DNA from: Nymphaea colorata | Taxonomy: Eukaryota; Streptophyta; Magnoliopsida; Nymphaeales; Nymphaeaceae | Direction of reading: 5' to 3' | NCBI RefSeq assembly: GCF_008831285.2 | Contig: NW_022205149.1 | Location: 1 to 28,689 of the forward strand | Length of the DNA: 28,689 nt | Shown here: one piece after another, positions 10,350 through 22,614 of the stretch | Numbering within the stretch: the first letter of the stretch is position 1 | How the letters are laid out: each line of letters starts with the position of its first letter | Made by a program: the position numbers and the translations under genes | The notes under the pieces: generated by a model | Told to the model about the DNA's origin: nothing | Databases searched by the model: none | Seen by the model: the letters and a program-made list of their open reading frames with translations, nothing else

Positions 10350-11798
10350 ATGCCGGATTTTTTTTATTGCTTGGGGAGGGAATTAGCCGCACGGCATCAG
10401 GATTTGAGTTATGTAAATTTTCAGTTACAAAGTTCAAGAAACGCAACTTCTCAACGGTTACAGTTTCAACAAGGCTTTTCTTTTTCCCGCGAGTTCCAGG
10501 GAAGGAAAGCACACCCTCTCTCTCTCACGGAGCGAGGCTGGATCCTCGATGGCGGCGACGATGGAAGAAGGATGCAGATTGCAGGCGTGGGTTGCCGCAG
10601 TTCATCATTAGGAATTGCGAGCAGCAGCTCATATTCATCATCCTCTCCTCCCGCTGGACCAGAGTCTCCACTTGCCTCTGGTGGTAGAGTAAGACTAAGT
10701 TTCCTCCCTCCTCCCTCCTCCATTCGCTCTTTCTGTTTTTCTGCTCTCATTAGGGTATTTTTCGACCCACAAGAACAATGCTGTTCGATCGCTAGGTCCA
10801 CTGCTTGGAAGGGAAGGGGGGCATCTAAAAGGTCGACAGACAGAGGAGCGAAGTGGAGAAGAGTTCGATCGGCCTCGGCCCTCGATCGTCGATCTATCGG
10901 TCCATTGAAAGCCGACAAACAGAAGACCGTTCGGAGATCGAGGGCAATAGAGAGGTTTCCAGAGAGAGTTCACCGTCCATCATTGTTCTTGATTTCACCA
11001 CGTAGTGATCGATCGGTCGGTCAATCTTTTTCTTACATTCTACAGAACCCTACAAGTACGTTTAACGATCGCACTGTTCTGGTCCCATTTCAGGCGTCTC
11101 CTTCGCTTTCGCTAAACTTCTTTTGCCCTCCCGTCCTGCAGGTTCTTCTCTTCTCTGCGGTTCTCTCTTACAGTGCAAGCTCTTGGTCTGACTGTGCAGA
11201 TGAAGTGTTCGACGAGACTTGCACGAACTTGAGGGTTTATGAGCGCTATACGAAGGATGTCAACCAAGCGGCAGTCAACGGATTCAATGGTACCTCTTGA
11301 ATTAGTTTTGTTCTTTTAGTATTGTCAAGGATTGGACGATTTTGGTCATGTTCACATCCGCGTTTCCTTTGTAACTTCGTTGTGATCTCAATCATTGTTT
11401 GAACTGCTGCGAGCGCAAACAACACTAGTTTTGGTTATTTAGGAAATCTCATGCCTGAGAGCTTCGCTGTTTGACTCTTCTAAAAAGTGGTACCCAATTC
11501 TTGCAGGAACTGTTTTCGCTTATGGGTAGACCAGCAGTGGAAAACTTTCACAATGTAAGGTTCTTCAAATAATCCAGGAGCTATCCATCTGGCTGTCCAA
11601 GAAAGTTTTTCGGCATATTCAATTAGTAGTCATGTTGGTTTTTCGCACGAATAACTGTTAGAATGCTATAAAGACCAACCTTTAAAATGGTAGATTGGTG
11701 TTCTCTCTTCTGATGTTTGCTTGTGTTTCTGAAACTAGACAACAGATCGATTCGGGTTTCATATGTGGTGGTTTATAATGAAAAAATCAACGATCTAG
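10350..11798 (+). pseudogene. Kinesin-7 (KIN-7N/CENP-E-like) motor, 5' exons only, copy 1
   Basis: The GC-rich stretch 10350-11300 has one open frame of 316 codons. Its middle is Ser-rich (SSSYSSSSPPAG), but only its last ~40 residues are clearly kinesin: VFDETCTNLRVYERYTKDVN then AAVNGFNG, matching the start of the KIN-7N motor. The likely exon starts near 11174-11200 and ends at 11289. The next exon (11507-about 11630) gives TVFAYG, then TAG at 11527 in place of Gln of the P-loop GQTSSGKT, then TSSGK. A -1 shift, a TAA and a +1 shift follow before remnants of PGAIHLAVQE and RHIQ. A third exon (11739-11798) reads TTDR, loses bases, then RVSYVVVYNEKINDL, the family's RVSYMEIYNEEINDLL segment. 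Switch I, switch II and everything downstream are absent. With a stop in the ATP-binding loop it cannot encode a motor. Copy 2 has the same lesions. Confidence 0.85.
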
Positions 11799-11880
11799 GT
11801 TAATGTTGAGATTAGATCATAGTTACGTGGAGGTTAATGATTAGCTCTTTCCACACTTTCTCCATGGAGGTTAATGTTGA

Positions 11881-12319
11881 AATCAACGATCTAGGTTTAG
11901 GTTGTTTATTATATATCCAAGATGAGTTAGCAAGATTAGTGTACTGATGTATTCTTGAAACAGTGAAGATTTTAAGAAAGGTGCTTGAAAAGATGACAAC
12001 TAAAGTCTCCACAAAATGGTTATTGTAATTCAAGATGGTCAAGTTTGGGTTGAACCGTCTTATCAGTTCTCTAGGGATTTAGCTCTTTCTCCTGTACTAT
12101 AAAGTAAAAGTTCATCTAAATTTGATTCATCGAGAAATTGCTTTCTTAACCAGGCTATTCATTTTAAAACAAATATACATACACTGAAATATCACATTAT
12201 ATCTAGTAGACTAGTACATTCTATGGGGTCAAAAGTGTGCCTAGGCCCTGGTTAGCCACGTTTTTATCAGGCTGTAGTGTCTAGGCAGCAAATGTAGGAA
12301 GGTTTTCCTTTCTCCTTTT
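11881..12319. other. Spacer after the copy 1 breakpoint
   Basis: The sequence starts with a second copy of AATCAACGATCTAGGTT, which is the end of the preceding kinesin exon (first copy near 11787). It then continues as AT-rich intron-like DNA with no recognisable exon. It occupies the place where copy 2 has about 3.1 kb holding four further kinesin exons and a LAZ1 exon. Confidence 0.6.
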
Positions 12320-13054
12320 CTTCTTCTTCTTTTCCCTGACTTATGCTTTTCTTTGTTTTTATTCTCTTTCTTTTTGGCCTGCTTTGCCCCACCTAGTCCT
12401 TTTTGAAGGTCCATTTCCTAGGCCTTCCCAATACTTTTGACTATATAGAGTGCACTACTCTTGTGGTGCAGTCAGTAACACCATGGATTCTTGATAAGCT
12501 GGGAGCAACAAACACAAAAGTGCATCCAAGTTGGCTTTTCATTTGGGGGCAATAAGATACTTATGTTCCATTATAATCCTAGATCTGCTGAGTTGTCTGG
12601 CAAAAAAAATTCCTTCGGTATTTGCTTCAGCAATGGGTTTGACTTAAGCTTGAAATGGTTGAAAATCTGAAGTAAACTTTCATCTCTTTATAAAGAGTAT
12701 AACTACTTGGAAAAGGTTTAGTTTGAACAATTGTAACTAAGAACGTGTTGGCATGTCTTGCTTTCAGGGTGTTATGGTCTTTCTAGCTGCCAAGTCTCGT
12801 TTCATAAAGACTGCTGATTCGCTGAAGAAGCTGCTGATTTTCAAAATTTCCTCATCCGTGTTGAGATGCTTGTTGCTGCAGTGGGGCACCTCTGTGCATT
12901 TCCTTATAAAGAATATGCTGGTGCAAATATTGGTGCTTCAGGAGGACTAACTAGAAACTTGACTCATGCCTTGAAGGTTAATGATTTCTATCATGACATG
13001 GTCCATCAGGTTAGTTTTTTCCTTGCTTTGCATCTCATGGCTGTTTCAAACGAG
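12320..13054 (+). repeat. Older duplicated segment around a LAZ1-like exon, copy 1
   Basis: Homologous to 27957-28689 in the same orientation at an offset of about 15635-15637. By eye there are about a dozen substitutions and several 1-bp indels over ~733 bp, about 2%. That is clearly more than between the two 9.5-kb copies. The homology reaches the right edge of the window, so its true end is unknown. Confidence 0.9.
12768..13009 (+). pseudogene. LAZ1/TMEM184-family (DUF300) exon, frameshifted, copy 1
   Basis: A single exon flanked by TTTCAG and GTTAG. It starts GVMVFLAAKSRFIKTA, then changes frame and continues FQNFLIRVEMLVAAVGHL, AFPYKEYAGANIGASGG, and LKVNDFYHDMVHQ. This is the conserved region around the last membrane segment of plant LAZ1-like proteins, multi-pass membrane proteins of the DUF300 family linked to vacuolar trafficking and cell death. 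The exon is 242 bp. From memory the usual coding is 78 codons (234 bp), so the frame change is explained by an 8-bp insertion just after TA(D), around GCTGATTC. Neighbouring exons are missing: no upstream AWVIYNF exon lies in this copy, and no following exon is visible before the satellite at 13910. Confidence 0.82.
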
Positions 13055-13909
13055 CTATTTCTGTATGTGGCATTCTGTTAATCGCTGCTGAACTCCTATA
13101 AGGATGAGCTAAAGCACTGTGCTATACTAATATTGTTATGGCACTTATTTCTAAGTTTCTGACCTGTCAATGTTTGAACCATCCATTTTGTTAGCCAATT
13201 TGAAGAATCACATTCCTTGGCTTGAATGAAGAGCATTAAAAATATGCTCTTCCTTGCTCAGTTGTTTTTTTTTCACTGCTGCCTGAGTCAAACTGCAGAG
13301 TCATGACTTAATTAATTCCTGGTTGAATCCTGGGTCAATGGGTTTAAGCTTTAAAAACATTTCTCATGTGCACAGATGACCAAGTTCTGGTTCACTTGTT
13401 TCCTTTTTTTGAGGATCACTAAACTTGTACTTTATGTTCTAGGAACCGTTTTTATCCTTGGATTTCAATTTCTTATATGTTACAGCTGCTTTGGCAGTTG
13501 TTCATTTTGGAAAGGTGCAAATTCTATTATGATTTATAGTATTATGTCACGATACAATCGTGATTATTTGGCAAACTATTGTCACTATATCTTTTGTACT
13601 TTATTATGTTATGTCCTGAGGAACCTTGTCGTCCTCTTGATGAATTTTATCTTAAAATATGATATAAGGTGCATATCAGAGTTTTGGATATGATGCCTTT
13701 AAGATATGTTTGTTTCTTTTATAATGAAAGGTAAGACAAAATATTGATTGAAATCAATGAACGATGTTCGTTGTAGTGGGAACTAGCGGATGCTGCATGT
13801 GGAAGCACATTCTTGACAAATAGTGATAAACAAAATTAGACTTTGTTATTCACAATAGTGTTCATCATGCTTCATTGTCTTGGCAAGAAAGAGCAACACA
13901 TATAACTTA
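13010..13909. other. Spacer between the LAZ1 relic and satellite array 2
   Basis: AT-rich, intron-like sequence. An open frame of 105 codons at 13376-13693 is rich in Phe, Leu and Cys codons, as T-rich DNA gives by chance, and matches no family I know. The boundary to satellite at about 13910 is sharp (AACTTAAAGTGCACTCAAGGG) and falls inside a monomer. Confidence 0.6.
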
Positions 13910-15342
13910 AAGTGCACTCAAGGGATGTGATTTAAATGATATGTGATGGTTTCATTTTGATCGCAAAAGATATGACGAACCCCGTACAACAAAAGGGAAA
14001 GCAGTCCTGTGAAACCTTGGAACTGCTTTAGGACCTTGATGAAGCAACATACCCACCATAAAGTTAAAAATGTCAATTAGATGCAATTGAAATAAATGGC
14101 TGACTGGTTGACACGACCAATGCATGGCCAACTAGATGCATTGGTACAATGGTCAGCTTTATGAGGTTATGCATATGACAAAAGCAAAGTCAATGAAAAG
14201 CATGCTATACTAGACAAGTGCGCTCAAGGGATGTAATTCAAATGATATGTGATGGTTTCATTTTGATCGCAAAAGATAGGATGAACCCTGTACAACAAAA
14301 GGGAAAGCAGTTCTGTGAGACCTCAGAACTGCTCTAGGATATTGATGAAGTAGCATGCCCACGATCAAGTTAAAAATGTTAATTAGATGCAATTGAAATA
14401 AATGACTGATTAGTTGACACGACCAAAGCATGACCAACTATATGCATTGGTATAATGGTCAGCTTTTGGAGGATATGCGTAAGACAAAAGGACAAGTGCT
14501 CTAGGACCCCGATGAAGCAACACGCCCACCATCAAGTTAAAAATCTAAATTAAATGCAATTGAAATAAATTGCTGACCGGTTGACACGACCAACACATGG
14601 CCAACTAGATGCATTGGTATAATGGTGAGCTTTACGAGTTTATGCATACGACAAGAGGAAAGTCAATGAAAAGCATGTAATACTAGACAAGTTCGATCAA
14701 GGGATGTGATTTAAATGATATGTGATGGTTTGATTTTGAGCGCAAAAGATAGGATGAACCCTGTTCAACAAAAGGGAAAACAGTCCTGTGAGACCTCAAA
14801 ACTTATCTTTGATCTTGATGAAGCGGCATGGTCTCGATGAAGTTAAAAATGTTAATTAGATGCAATTGAAAGAAATGGCTGACTGGTTGACACGACCAAC
14901 GCAAGATCAACTAGATGCATTGGTATAATGGTCCTTCAGGAGGTTATGGGTAAGACAAGAGGAAAGTCAATGAAAAGCATGCAATACTAGACAAGTGCGC
15001 TCAAGGGATGTGATTTAAATGATATGTGATGGTTTGATTTTGAGCGCAAAGGATACGATGAAGCCTGTTCAACAAAAGGGAAAGCGGTCCTGTGAGACCT
15101 CAGAACTGCACTATGATCTTGATGAAGCGGCAAGCTCTCGATGAAGTTAAAAATGTTAATTAGATGCAATTGAAAGAAATGGCTGACTGGTTGACTGGTT
15201 GAATGCATGACAAGTGCGCTCAATGGTATAATGGTCAGTTTTAAGAGGTTATGCGTAAGAGAAAAGGAAAGACAATGAAAAACATGCAATACTAGACAAG
15301 TGCGATGAAGGGATGTGATGTAAATGATATGTGATAGTCTCA
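13910..15342 (+). repeat. Diverged left part of satellite array 2
   Basis: Monomer landmarks fall at 14082, 14388, 14555, 14861, 15165 and 15363, giving spacings of 306, 167, 306, 304 and 198. This is the same HOR order as elsewhere, including both shortened monomers, but individual monomers differ more from their HOR counterparts. For example, the 15165 monomer carries a rearranged TGACTGGTTGACTGGTTGAA stretch. It has no counterpart in array 1, which begins at the position equivalent to 15343. Confidence 0.88.
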
Positions 15343-18300
15343 AGTTAAAAATGTCAATTAGATGCAATTGAAATAAATGGCTGACTGGTTGACACGACCA
15401 ACGCACGACCAACTAGATGCATTGGTATAGTGGTCAGCTTTAGGTGGTTATGCGTAGGACAAAAGGAATGTCAATGAAAAGCATGCAATACTACACAAGT
15501 GCGCTCATGGGATGTGACGTAAATGATTTGTGATCGTCTCATGTTGAGGGAAAAAGATAATATGAACCCCGTACAGCAAAGATGGAAAGCAGTCCTGTGA
15601 GACCTGGGAACTGCTCTAGGACCTTGATGAAGCAACATGCCCACCATAAAGTTAAATGTCAATTAGATGCAATTGAAATAAATGGCTGACTGGTTGAGAC
15701 GACCAACGCACGACCAACTAGATGCATTGGTATAATGGTCAATTTTAGGTGGTTATGCATATGACAAAAGGAATGTCAATGAAAAGCATGCAATACTACA
15801 CACGTGCGCTCATGGGATGTGACGTAAATGATTTGTGATCGTCTCATGTTGAGGGCAAAAGATAATATGAACCCCGTACAACAAAGAGGGAAAGCAGTCC
15901 TGTGAGACCTGGGAACTGCTCTAGGACCTTGATGAAGCAACATGCCCACCATAAAGTTAAAGTTGTTAATTAAATGCAATTGAAATAAATGGCTGACTGG
16001 TTGACACGACCAATGCATGACCAACTAGATGCATTGGTATAATGGTCAGCTTTTGGAGGATATGCATAAGACAAAAGGACACGTGCTCTAGGATCCCGAT
16101 GAAGCAACATGCCCACCATCAAGTTAAAAATGTCGTTTAGATGCAATTGAAATAAATGGCTGACTAGTTGACACGACCAACGCATGGCCAACTAGATGCA
16201 TTGGTATAATGGTCAGCTATAGGGTGTTATGCATAGGACAAAAGGAAAGTCAATTAAAAACATGCAATACTAGACAAGTGCGCTCAAGTGATGTGATTTA
16301 AATGATATGTGATGGTTTCATTTTGAGCGCGAAAGATAGAATGAAACCTGATCAACAAGAGGGAAAGCAGTCCTGTGAGACCTTGGAACTGATCTATGAT
16401 CTTGATGAAGCGGCATGCCATCGATGAAGTAAAAAATGTCAATTACGTGCAACTGAAATAAATGGCTGACTGGTTGACACGACCAACGCATGACCAACTA
16501 GATGCATTGGTATAATTGTGAGCTTTAGGAGGTTATGGGTAAGACAAGAGGAAAGTCAATGAAAAGCATGCAATACTAGACAAGTGCGCTCAAGGGATGT
16601 GATTTAAATGATATGTGATGGTTTGATTTTGAGCGCAAAGGATACGATGAACCCTGTTCAACAGAAGGGAAAGCAGTCCTGTGAGACCTCGGAACTGTTC
16701 TATGCTCTTGATGAAGCGGCAAGCTCTCGATGAAGTTAAAAATGTTAATTAGATGCAATTGAAGGAAATGGCTGATTGGTTGACACGACCAATGCATGAC
16801 GAACTATGTGCATCGGAATAATGGTCAGTTTTTGGAGGTTATGCGTAAGACAAAGGGAAAGACAATGAAAAACATGCAATACTAGACAAGTGCGATGAAG
16901 GGATGTGATGTAAATGATATGTGATAGTCTCAAGTTAAAAATGTCAATTAGATGCAATTGAAATAAATGGCTGACTAGTTGACACGACCAACGCACGGCC
17001 AACTAGATGCATTGGTATAATGGTCAGCTTTAGGTGGTTATGCGTAGGACAAAAGGAATGTCAATGAAAAGCATGCAATACTAGACAAGTGCGCTGATGG
17101 GATGTGATGTTAGTGATATGTGATCGTCTCATGTTCTGGGCAAAAGATAAGATGAACCCCGTACAACAAAGAGAGAAAGCAGTCCTGTGATACTTGGGAA
17201 CTGCTCTAGGACATTGATGAAGCAACATGCCCACCATAAAGTTAAATGTCAATTAGATGCAATTGAAATAAATGGCTGACTGGTTGACACGACCAACGCA
17301 CGACCAACTAGATGCATTGGTATAGTGGTCAGCTTTAGGTGGTTATGCGTAGGACAAAAGGAATGTCAATGAAAAGCATGCAATACTACACAAGTGCGCT
17401 CATGGGATGTGACGTAAATGATTTGTGATCGTCTCATGTTGAGGGCAAAAGATAATATGAACCCCGTACAGCAAAGATGGAAAGCAGTCCTGTGAGACCT
17501 GGGAACTGCTCTAGGACCTTGATGAAGCAACATGCCCACCATAAAGTTAAATGTCAATTAGATGCAATTGAAATAAATGGCTGACTGGTTGAGACGATCA
17601 ACGCACGACCAACTAGATGCATTGGTATAATGGTCAGTTTTAGGTGGTTATGCATAGGACAAAAGGAATGTCAATGAAAACATGCAATACTACACAAGTG
17701 CACTCATGGGATGTGACGTAAATGATTTGTGATCGTCTCATGTTGAGGGCAAAAGATAATATGAACCCCGTACAACAAAGAGGGAAAGCAGTCCTGTGAG
17801 ACCTGGGAACTGCTCTAGGACCTTGATGAAGCAACATGCCCACCATAAAGTTAAAGATGTCAATTAAATGCAATTGAAATAAATGGCTGACTGGTTGACA
17901 CGACCAATGCATGACCAACTAGATGCATTGGTATAATGGTCAGCTTTTGGAGGATATGCATAAGACAAAAGGACACGTGCTCTAGGATCCCGATGAAGCA
18001 ACATGCCCACCATCAAGTTAAAAATGTCATTTAGATGCAATTGAAATAAATGGCTGACTAGTTGACACGACCAACGCATGGCCAACTAGATGCATTGGTA
18101 TAATGGTCAGCTATAGGGTTTTATGCATAGGACAAAAGGAAAGTCAATGAAAAACATGCAATACTAGACAAGTGCGCTCAAGGGATGTGATTTAAATGAT
18201 ATGTGATGGTTTTATTTTGAGCGCGAAAGATAGAATGAAACCTGATCAACAAAAGGGAAAGCAGTCCTGTGAGACCTCGGAACTGATCTATGATCTTGAT

Positions 18301-20760
18301 GAAGCGGCATGCCATCGATGAAGTAAAAAATGTCAATTAGATGCAACAGAAATAAATGGCTGACTGGTTGACATGACCAACGCATGACCAACTGTATGCA
18401 TTGGTATAATTGTGAGCTTTAGGAGGTTATGGGTAAGACAAGAGGAAAGTCAATGAAAAGCATGCAATACTAGACAAGTGCGCTCAAGGGATGTGATTTA
18501 AATGATATGTGATGGTTTGATTTTGAGTGCAAAGGATACGATGAACCCTGTTCAACAGAAGGGAAAGCAGTCCTGTGAGACCTCGGAACTGTTCTATGAT
18601 CTTGATGAAGCGGCAAGCTCTCGATGAAGTTAAAAATGTTAATTAGATGCAATTGAAGGAAATGGCTGATTGGTTGACACGACCAATGCATGACGAACTA
18701 TGTGCATCAGAATAATGGTCAGTTTTTGGAGGTTATGCGTAAGACAAAGGGAAAGACAATGAAAAACATGCAATACTAGACAAGTGCGATGAAGGGGTGT
18801 GATGTAAATGATATGTGATAGTCTCAAGTTAAAAATGTCAATTAGATGCAATTGAAATAAATGGCTGACTGGTTGACACGACCAACGCACGACCAACTAG
18901 ATGCATTGGTATAATGGTCAGCTTTAGGTGGTTATGCGTAAGACAAAAGGAATGTCAATGAAAAGCATGCAATACTAGACAAGTGCACTCATGTGATGTG
19001 ACGTAAATGATTTGTGATCGTCTCATGTTGAGGGCAAAAGATAATATGAACCCCGTACAACAAAGAGGGAAAGCAGTCCTGTGAGACCTGTGAACTGCTT
19101 TAGGACATTGATGAAGCAACATGCCCACCATAAAGTTAAATGTCAATTAGATGCAATTGAAATAAATGGCTGACTGGTTGAGACGACCTATGCACGACCA
19201 ACTAGATGCATTGGTATAATGGTCAGTTTTAGGTGGTTATGCAAGGACAAAAGGAATGTCAATGAAAAGCATGCAATACTACACAAGTGCGCTCATGGGA
19301 TGTGCCGTAAATGATTTGTGATCGTCTCATGTTGAGGGAAAAAGATAATATGAACCCCGTACAACAAAGAGGGAAAGCAGTCCTGTGAGACCTGGGAACT
19401 GCTCTAGGACCTTGATGAAGCAACATGCCCACCATAAAGTTAAAGATGTCAATTAAATGCAATTGAAATAAATGGCTGACTGGTTGTCACGACCAATACA
19501 TGACCAACTAGATGCATTGGTATAATGGTAAGCTTTTGGAAGATATGCGTAAGACAAAAGGACACGTGCTCTAGGATCCCGATGAAGCAACATGCCCACC
19601 ATCAAGTTAAAAATGTCATTTAGATGCAATTGAAATAAATGGCTGACTAGATGACACGACCAACGCATGGCCAACTAGATGCATTGGTATAATGGTCAGC
19701 TATAGGGTGTTATGCATAGGACAAAAGGAAAGTCATTGAAAAACATGCAATACTAGACAAGTGCGCTCAAGGGATGTAATTTAAATGATATGTGATGGTT
19801 TCATTTTGAGCGCGATAGATAGAATGAAACCTGTTCAACAAAAGGGAAAGCAGTCCTGTGAGACCTCGGAACTGATCTATGATCTTGATGAAGCGGCATG
19901 CCATCGATGAAGTAAAAAATGTCAATTAGATGCAACTGAAATAAATGGCTGACTGGTTTACACGACCAATGCATGACCAACTACATGCATTGGTATAATT
20001 GTGAGCTATAGGAGGTTATGGGTAAGACAAGAGGAAAGTCAATGAAAAGCATGCAATACTAGACAAGTGCGCTCAAGGGATGTGATTTAAATGATATGTG
20101 ATGGTTTGATTTTGAGCGCAAAGGATACGATGAACCCTGTTCAACAGAAGGGAAAGCAGTCCTGTGAGACCTCGGAACTGTTCTATGATCTTGATGAAGC
20201 GGCAAGCTCTCGATCAAGTTAAAAATGTTAATTAGATGCAATTGAAGGAAATGGCTGATTGGTTGACACGACCAATGCATGACGAACTATTTGCATCAGA
20301 ATAATGGTAAGTTTTTGGAGGTTATGCGTAAGACAAAGGGAAAGACAATGAAAAACATGCAATACTAGACAAGTGCGATGAAGGGGTGTGATGTAAAGGA
20401 TATGTGATAGTCTCAAGTTAAAAATGTCAATTAGATGCAATTGAAATAAATGGCTGACTGGTTGAGACGACCAACGCACGACCAACTAGATGCATTGGTA
20501 TAATGGTCAGTTTTAGGTGGTTATGCATAGGACAAAAGGAATGTCAATGAAAAGCATGCAATACTACACACGTGCGCTCATGGGATGTGACGTAAATGAT
20601 TTGTGATCGTCTCATGTTGAGGGCAAAAGATAATATGAACCCCGTACAACAAAGAGGGAAAGCAGTCCTGTGAGACCTGGGAACTGCTCTAGGACCTTGA
20701 TGAAGCAACATGCCCACCATAAAGTTAAAGTTGTCAATTAAATGCAACATGCCCACCATA
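15343..20760 (+). repeat. Satellite array 2, homogeneous part
   Basis: HOR copies start at 15363, 17258 and 19152. The first is 1895 bp. The second is 1894 bp because of a 1-bp deletion near 17676. The third is shortened by one 305-bp monomer, exactly as in array 1. Both arrays end in the same truncated fragment before TTTAGGG repeats. Together with 13910-15342 this makes nearly 6.9 kb of continuous satellite. Confidence 0.95.
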
Positions 20761-20838
20761 GGGTTTGGGGTTTAGGGTTTAGGGTTTAGGGTTTTAGGGT
20801 TTAGGGTTTAGGGTTTAGGGTTTAGGGTTTAGGGTTTA
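20761..20838 (+). repeat. Interstitial plant telomere array (TTTAGGG)n, copy 2
   Basis: Same structure and junctions as the array at 7807-7877, with the same GGGTTTG and GGGTTTTA variants, but 78 bp instead of 71: one extra 7-bp unit, placed before the GGGTTTTA variant. Confidence 0.97.
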
Positions 20839-22546
20839 TTTTGTAATTTTAAAATAAAATTGGTGATAAATTTCGATTATGTATTAATAGGTAAATCGAT
20901 GTGCAGAGCGACCACCAATATTTAAAACATTAGTCTTGATTATATATGTTTCCCAACATCACCTTATCTTTTTCTCAGGCATCGATTGAATTAATTGGTT
21001 TGCTTTGACAAGGTTGGCTGGATGATATGCACGTTTTAAAACTAAAAGATACAATCTCAAAATGTATGTGTTGAGTTCTCGACAATTAGATTCCGAACAA
21101 TTGTTATATGATTGCACCTCATTTATTCCGTAAACAATCTTTAAAGTACTTTTTAACCACAGCAAACTGAGATTTTGAATTGCTTCATTTAATTAATCTT
21201 TTGTTTCCTTTATAATTTAAGTGACGAAAGAAATGATTAAACAATACTACGCTCTTACCATTACTTGTCATTTTATAGCAAGTTGCATGGGATTTCACCA
21301 GTGCCATCTCGACCAGTTCCATAATGTCTTTTATTCTTAAAAGTGGTTTTATTACTTAATCAAAATTTGTGCATGCTTTTGAAAATTTGTAATTGATTGA
21401 AACAACCAAGAAAAATGAAAATAAAAATCCTAAAGTAATTGCATTTGTCCAGTCCACACGGCGACTCGATTACCGACACATATGACTTGTCTTGCAAAGA
21501 TAATGGGGCCTGGTTTTTTATCTTATGATATGGATTCCGTAAGGTCTCAATGCAGATTGGAGTCTAGGATCTATAAAAAGATCCAATCCATTGGATGTAA
21601 GTTTTTTGGATCTCAAGTTAGTCATAGAAATAATCGGCTACAAATTTCAACAATTCTAAACTCAAATTTCTGCCACATGAGTCTAAAACATGCGAGCATG
21701 CATGTTGGACTCAATGAAGTCCGGATCAGCCCGAGACCAACCTATTTCCACCCCTCTGTCGCCCCATCTAGGAAAGATTCCACCACAACTTCATGTAGTT
21801 GGATTGATAAATGGCAATAGTTAAATTCCAATTAATGTAAACTTGGTTCCAATAATATTTTATATTAAAATTCAAAATTTTGAAGAACCTACAAATATCT
21901 AAATCCATAGAAAATGGCTATAGTATCTTATTCCATCTCTTATATTTTTTTATTTTTCAATAATTATATTTTATTTTTTGTCTAAAAAAGCCTACAATCG
22001 TATTCTTTTCCAATTTATCACTAATTCACTGAACTGGCAATATAAGGCAATCGATTTGATTCATTTTCCAATTTTAATTTTTGACAACTTTGCTTCAGAC
22101 TGCGGCATGGGATTGCATCATCCTGTATGACCGTGTATGCAGGAGTTTATACCAATATATATGCAGGTGTTTCTTTCAATTCTTAATTGTGTTCAAAATA
22201 ACAAGGCAAAAAAGTTTGGAGTTTATTAAACCCTACTGGAATCTCAAGTGTGTTTTCATAAGTCTTTTTTCCTCTGATTATGATCAGTTATCTATTTGAA
22301 AAGGAAATACATAGTTTAAAATATCGCAAGAAACTATAACTAAAAAATGCATAGTTTAAAATATTGCAAGAAATTATAACAAATGCTTTGTGCTTCTCAA
22401 ATTAACCGATTTTTTTATTAATATAACGGAAATCTACATGATTTGCATGTTGTTTTAGCTTTAGTGTCAAATGTAGGTCAAAAAAACGGGGCCATTAGAT
22501 TTTCCATAGAAACATTAACCCCATTCAAACAAATGTTTTTTGTGTG

Positions 22547-22614
<68 letters not shown>

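Larger units (their letters stand above)
2387..11880 (+). repeat. Large tandem segmental duplication, copy 1
   Basis: This segment of about 9.5 kb recurs at 15343-24843 in the same orientation. The offset is 12956 in the satellite, 12961 after the telomere array and 12963 after the (AT)n tract. The shifts are mostly explained by one extra telomere unit and one extra AT in copy 2, plus a couple of 1-bp deletions in satellite copy 2. Between the (AT)n tract and 11880 I noticed one substitution (T at 11400 against C at 24363). The unit contains satellite, an interstitial telomere array, AT-rich spacer and the kinesin 5' exons. The left edge is a junction between unique DNA and satellite. The right edge at 11880 falls in a rearrangement scar in the kinesin relic. 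Confidence 0.93.

Noticed and set aside
13376-13693. 105-codon Phe/Leu/Cys-rich frame as a membrane protein
   Set aside because: T-rich intron-like DNA gives such frames by chance, and there is no family match.
13910-20760. CRISPR-like array
   Set aside because: The whole ~305-bp unit is repeated with no short-repeat and unique-spacer structure, and the context is plant nuclear DNA with introns.
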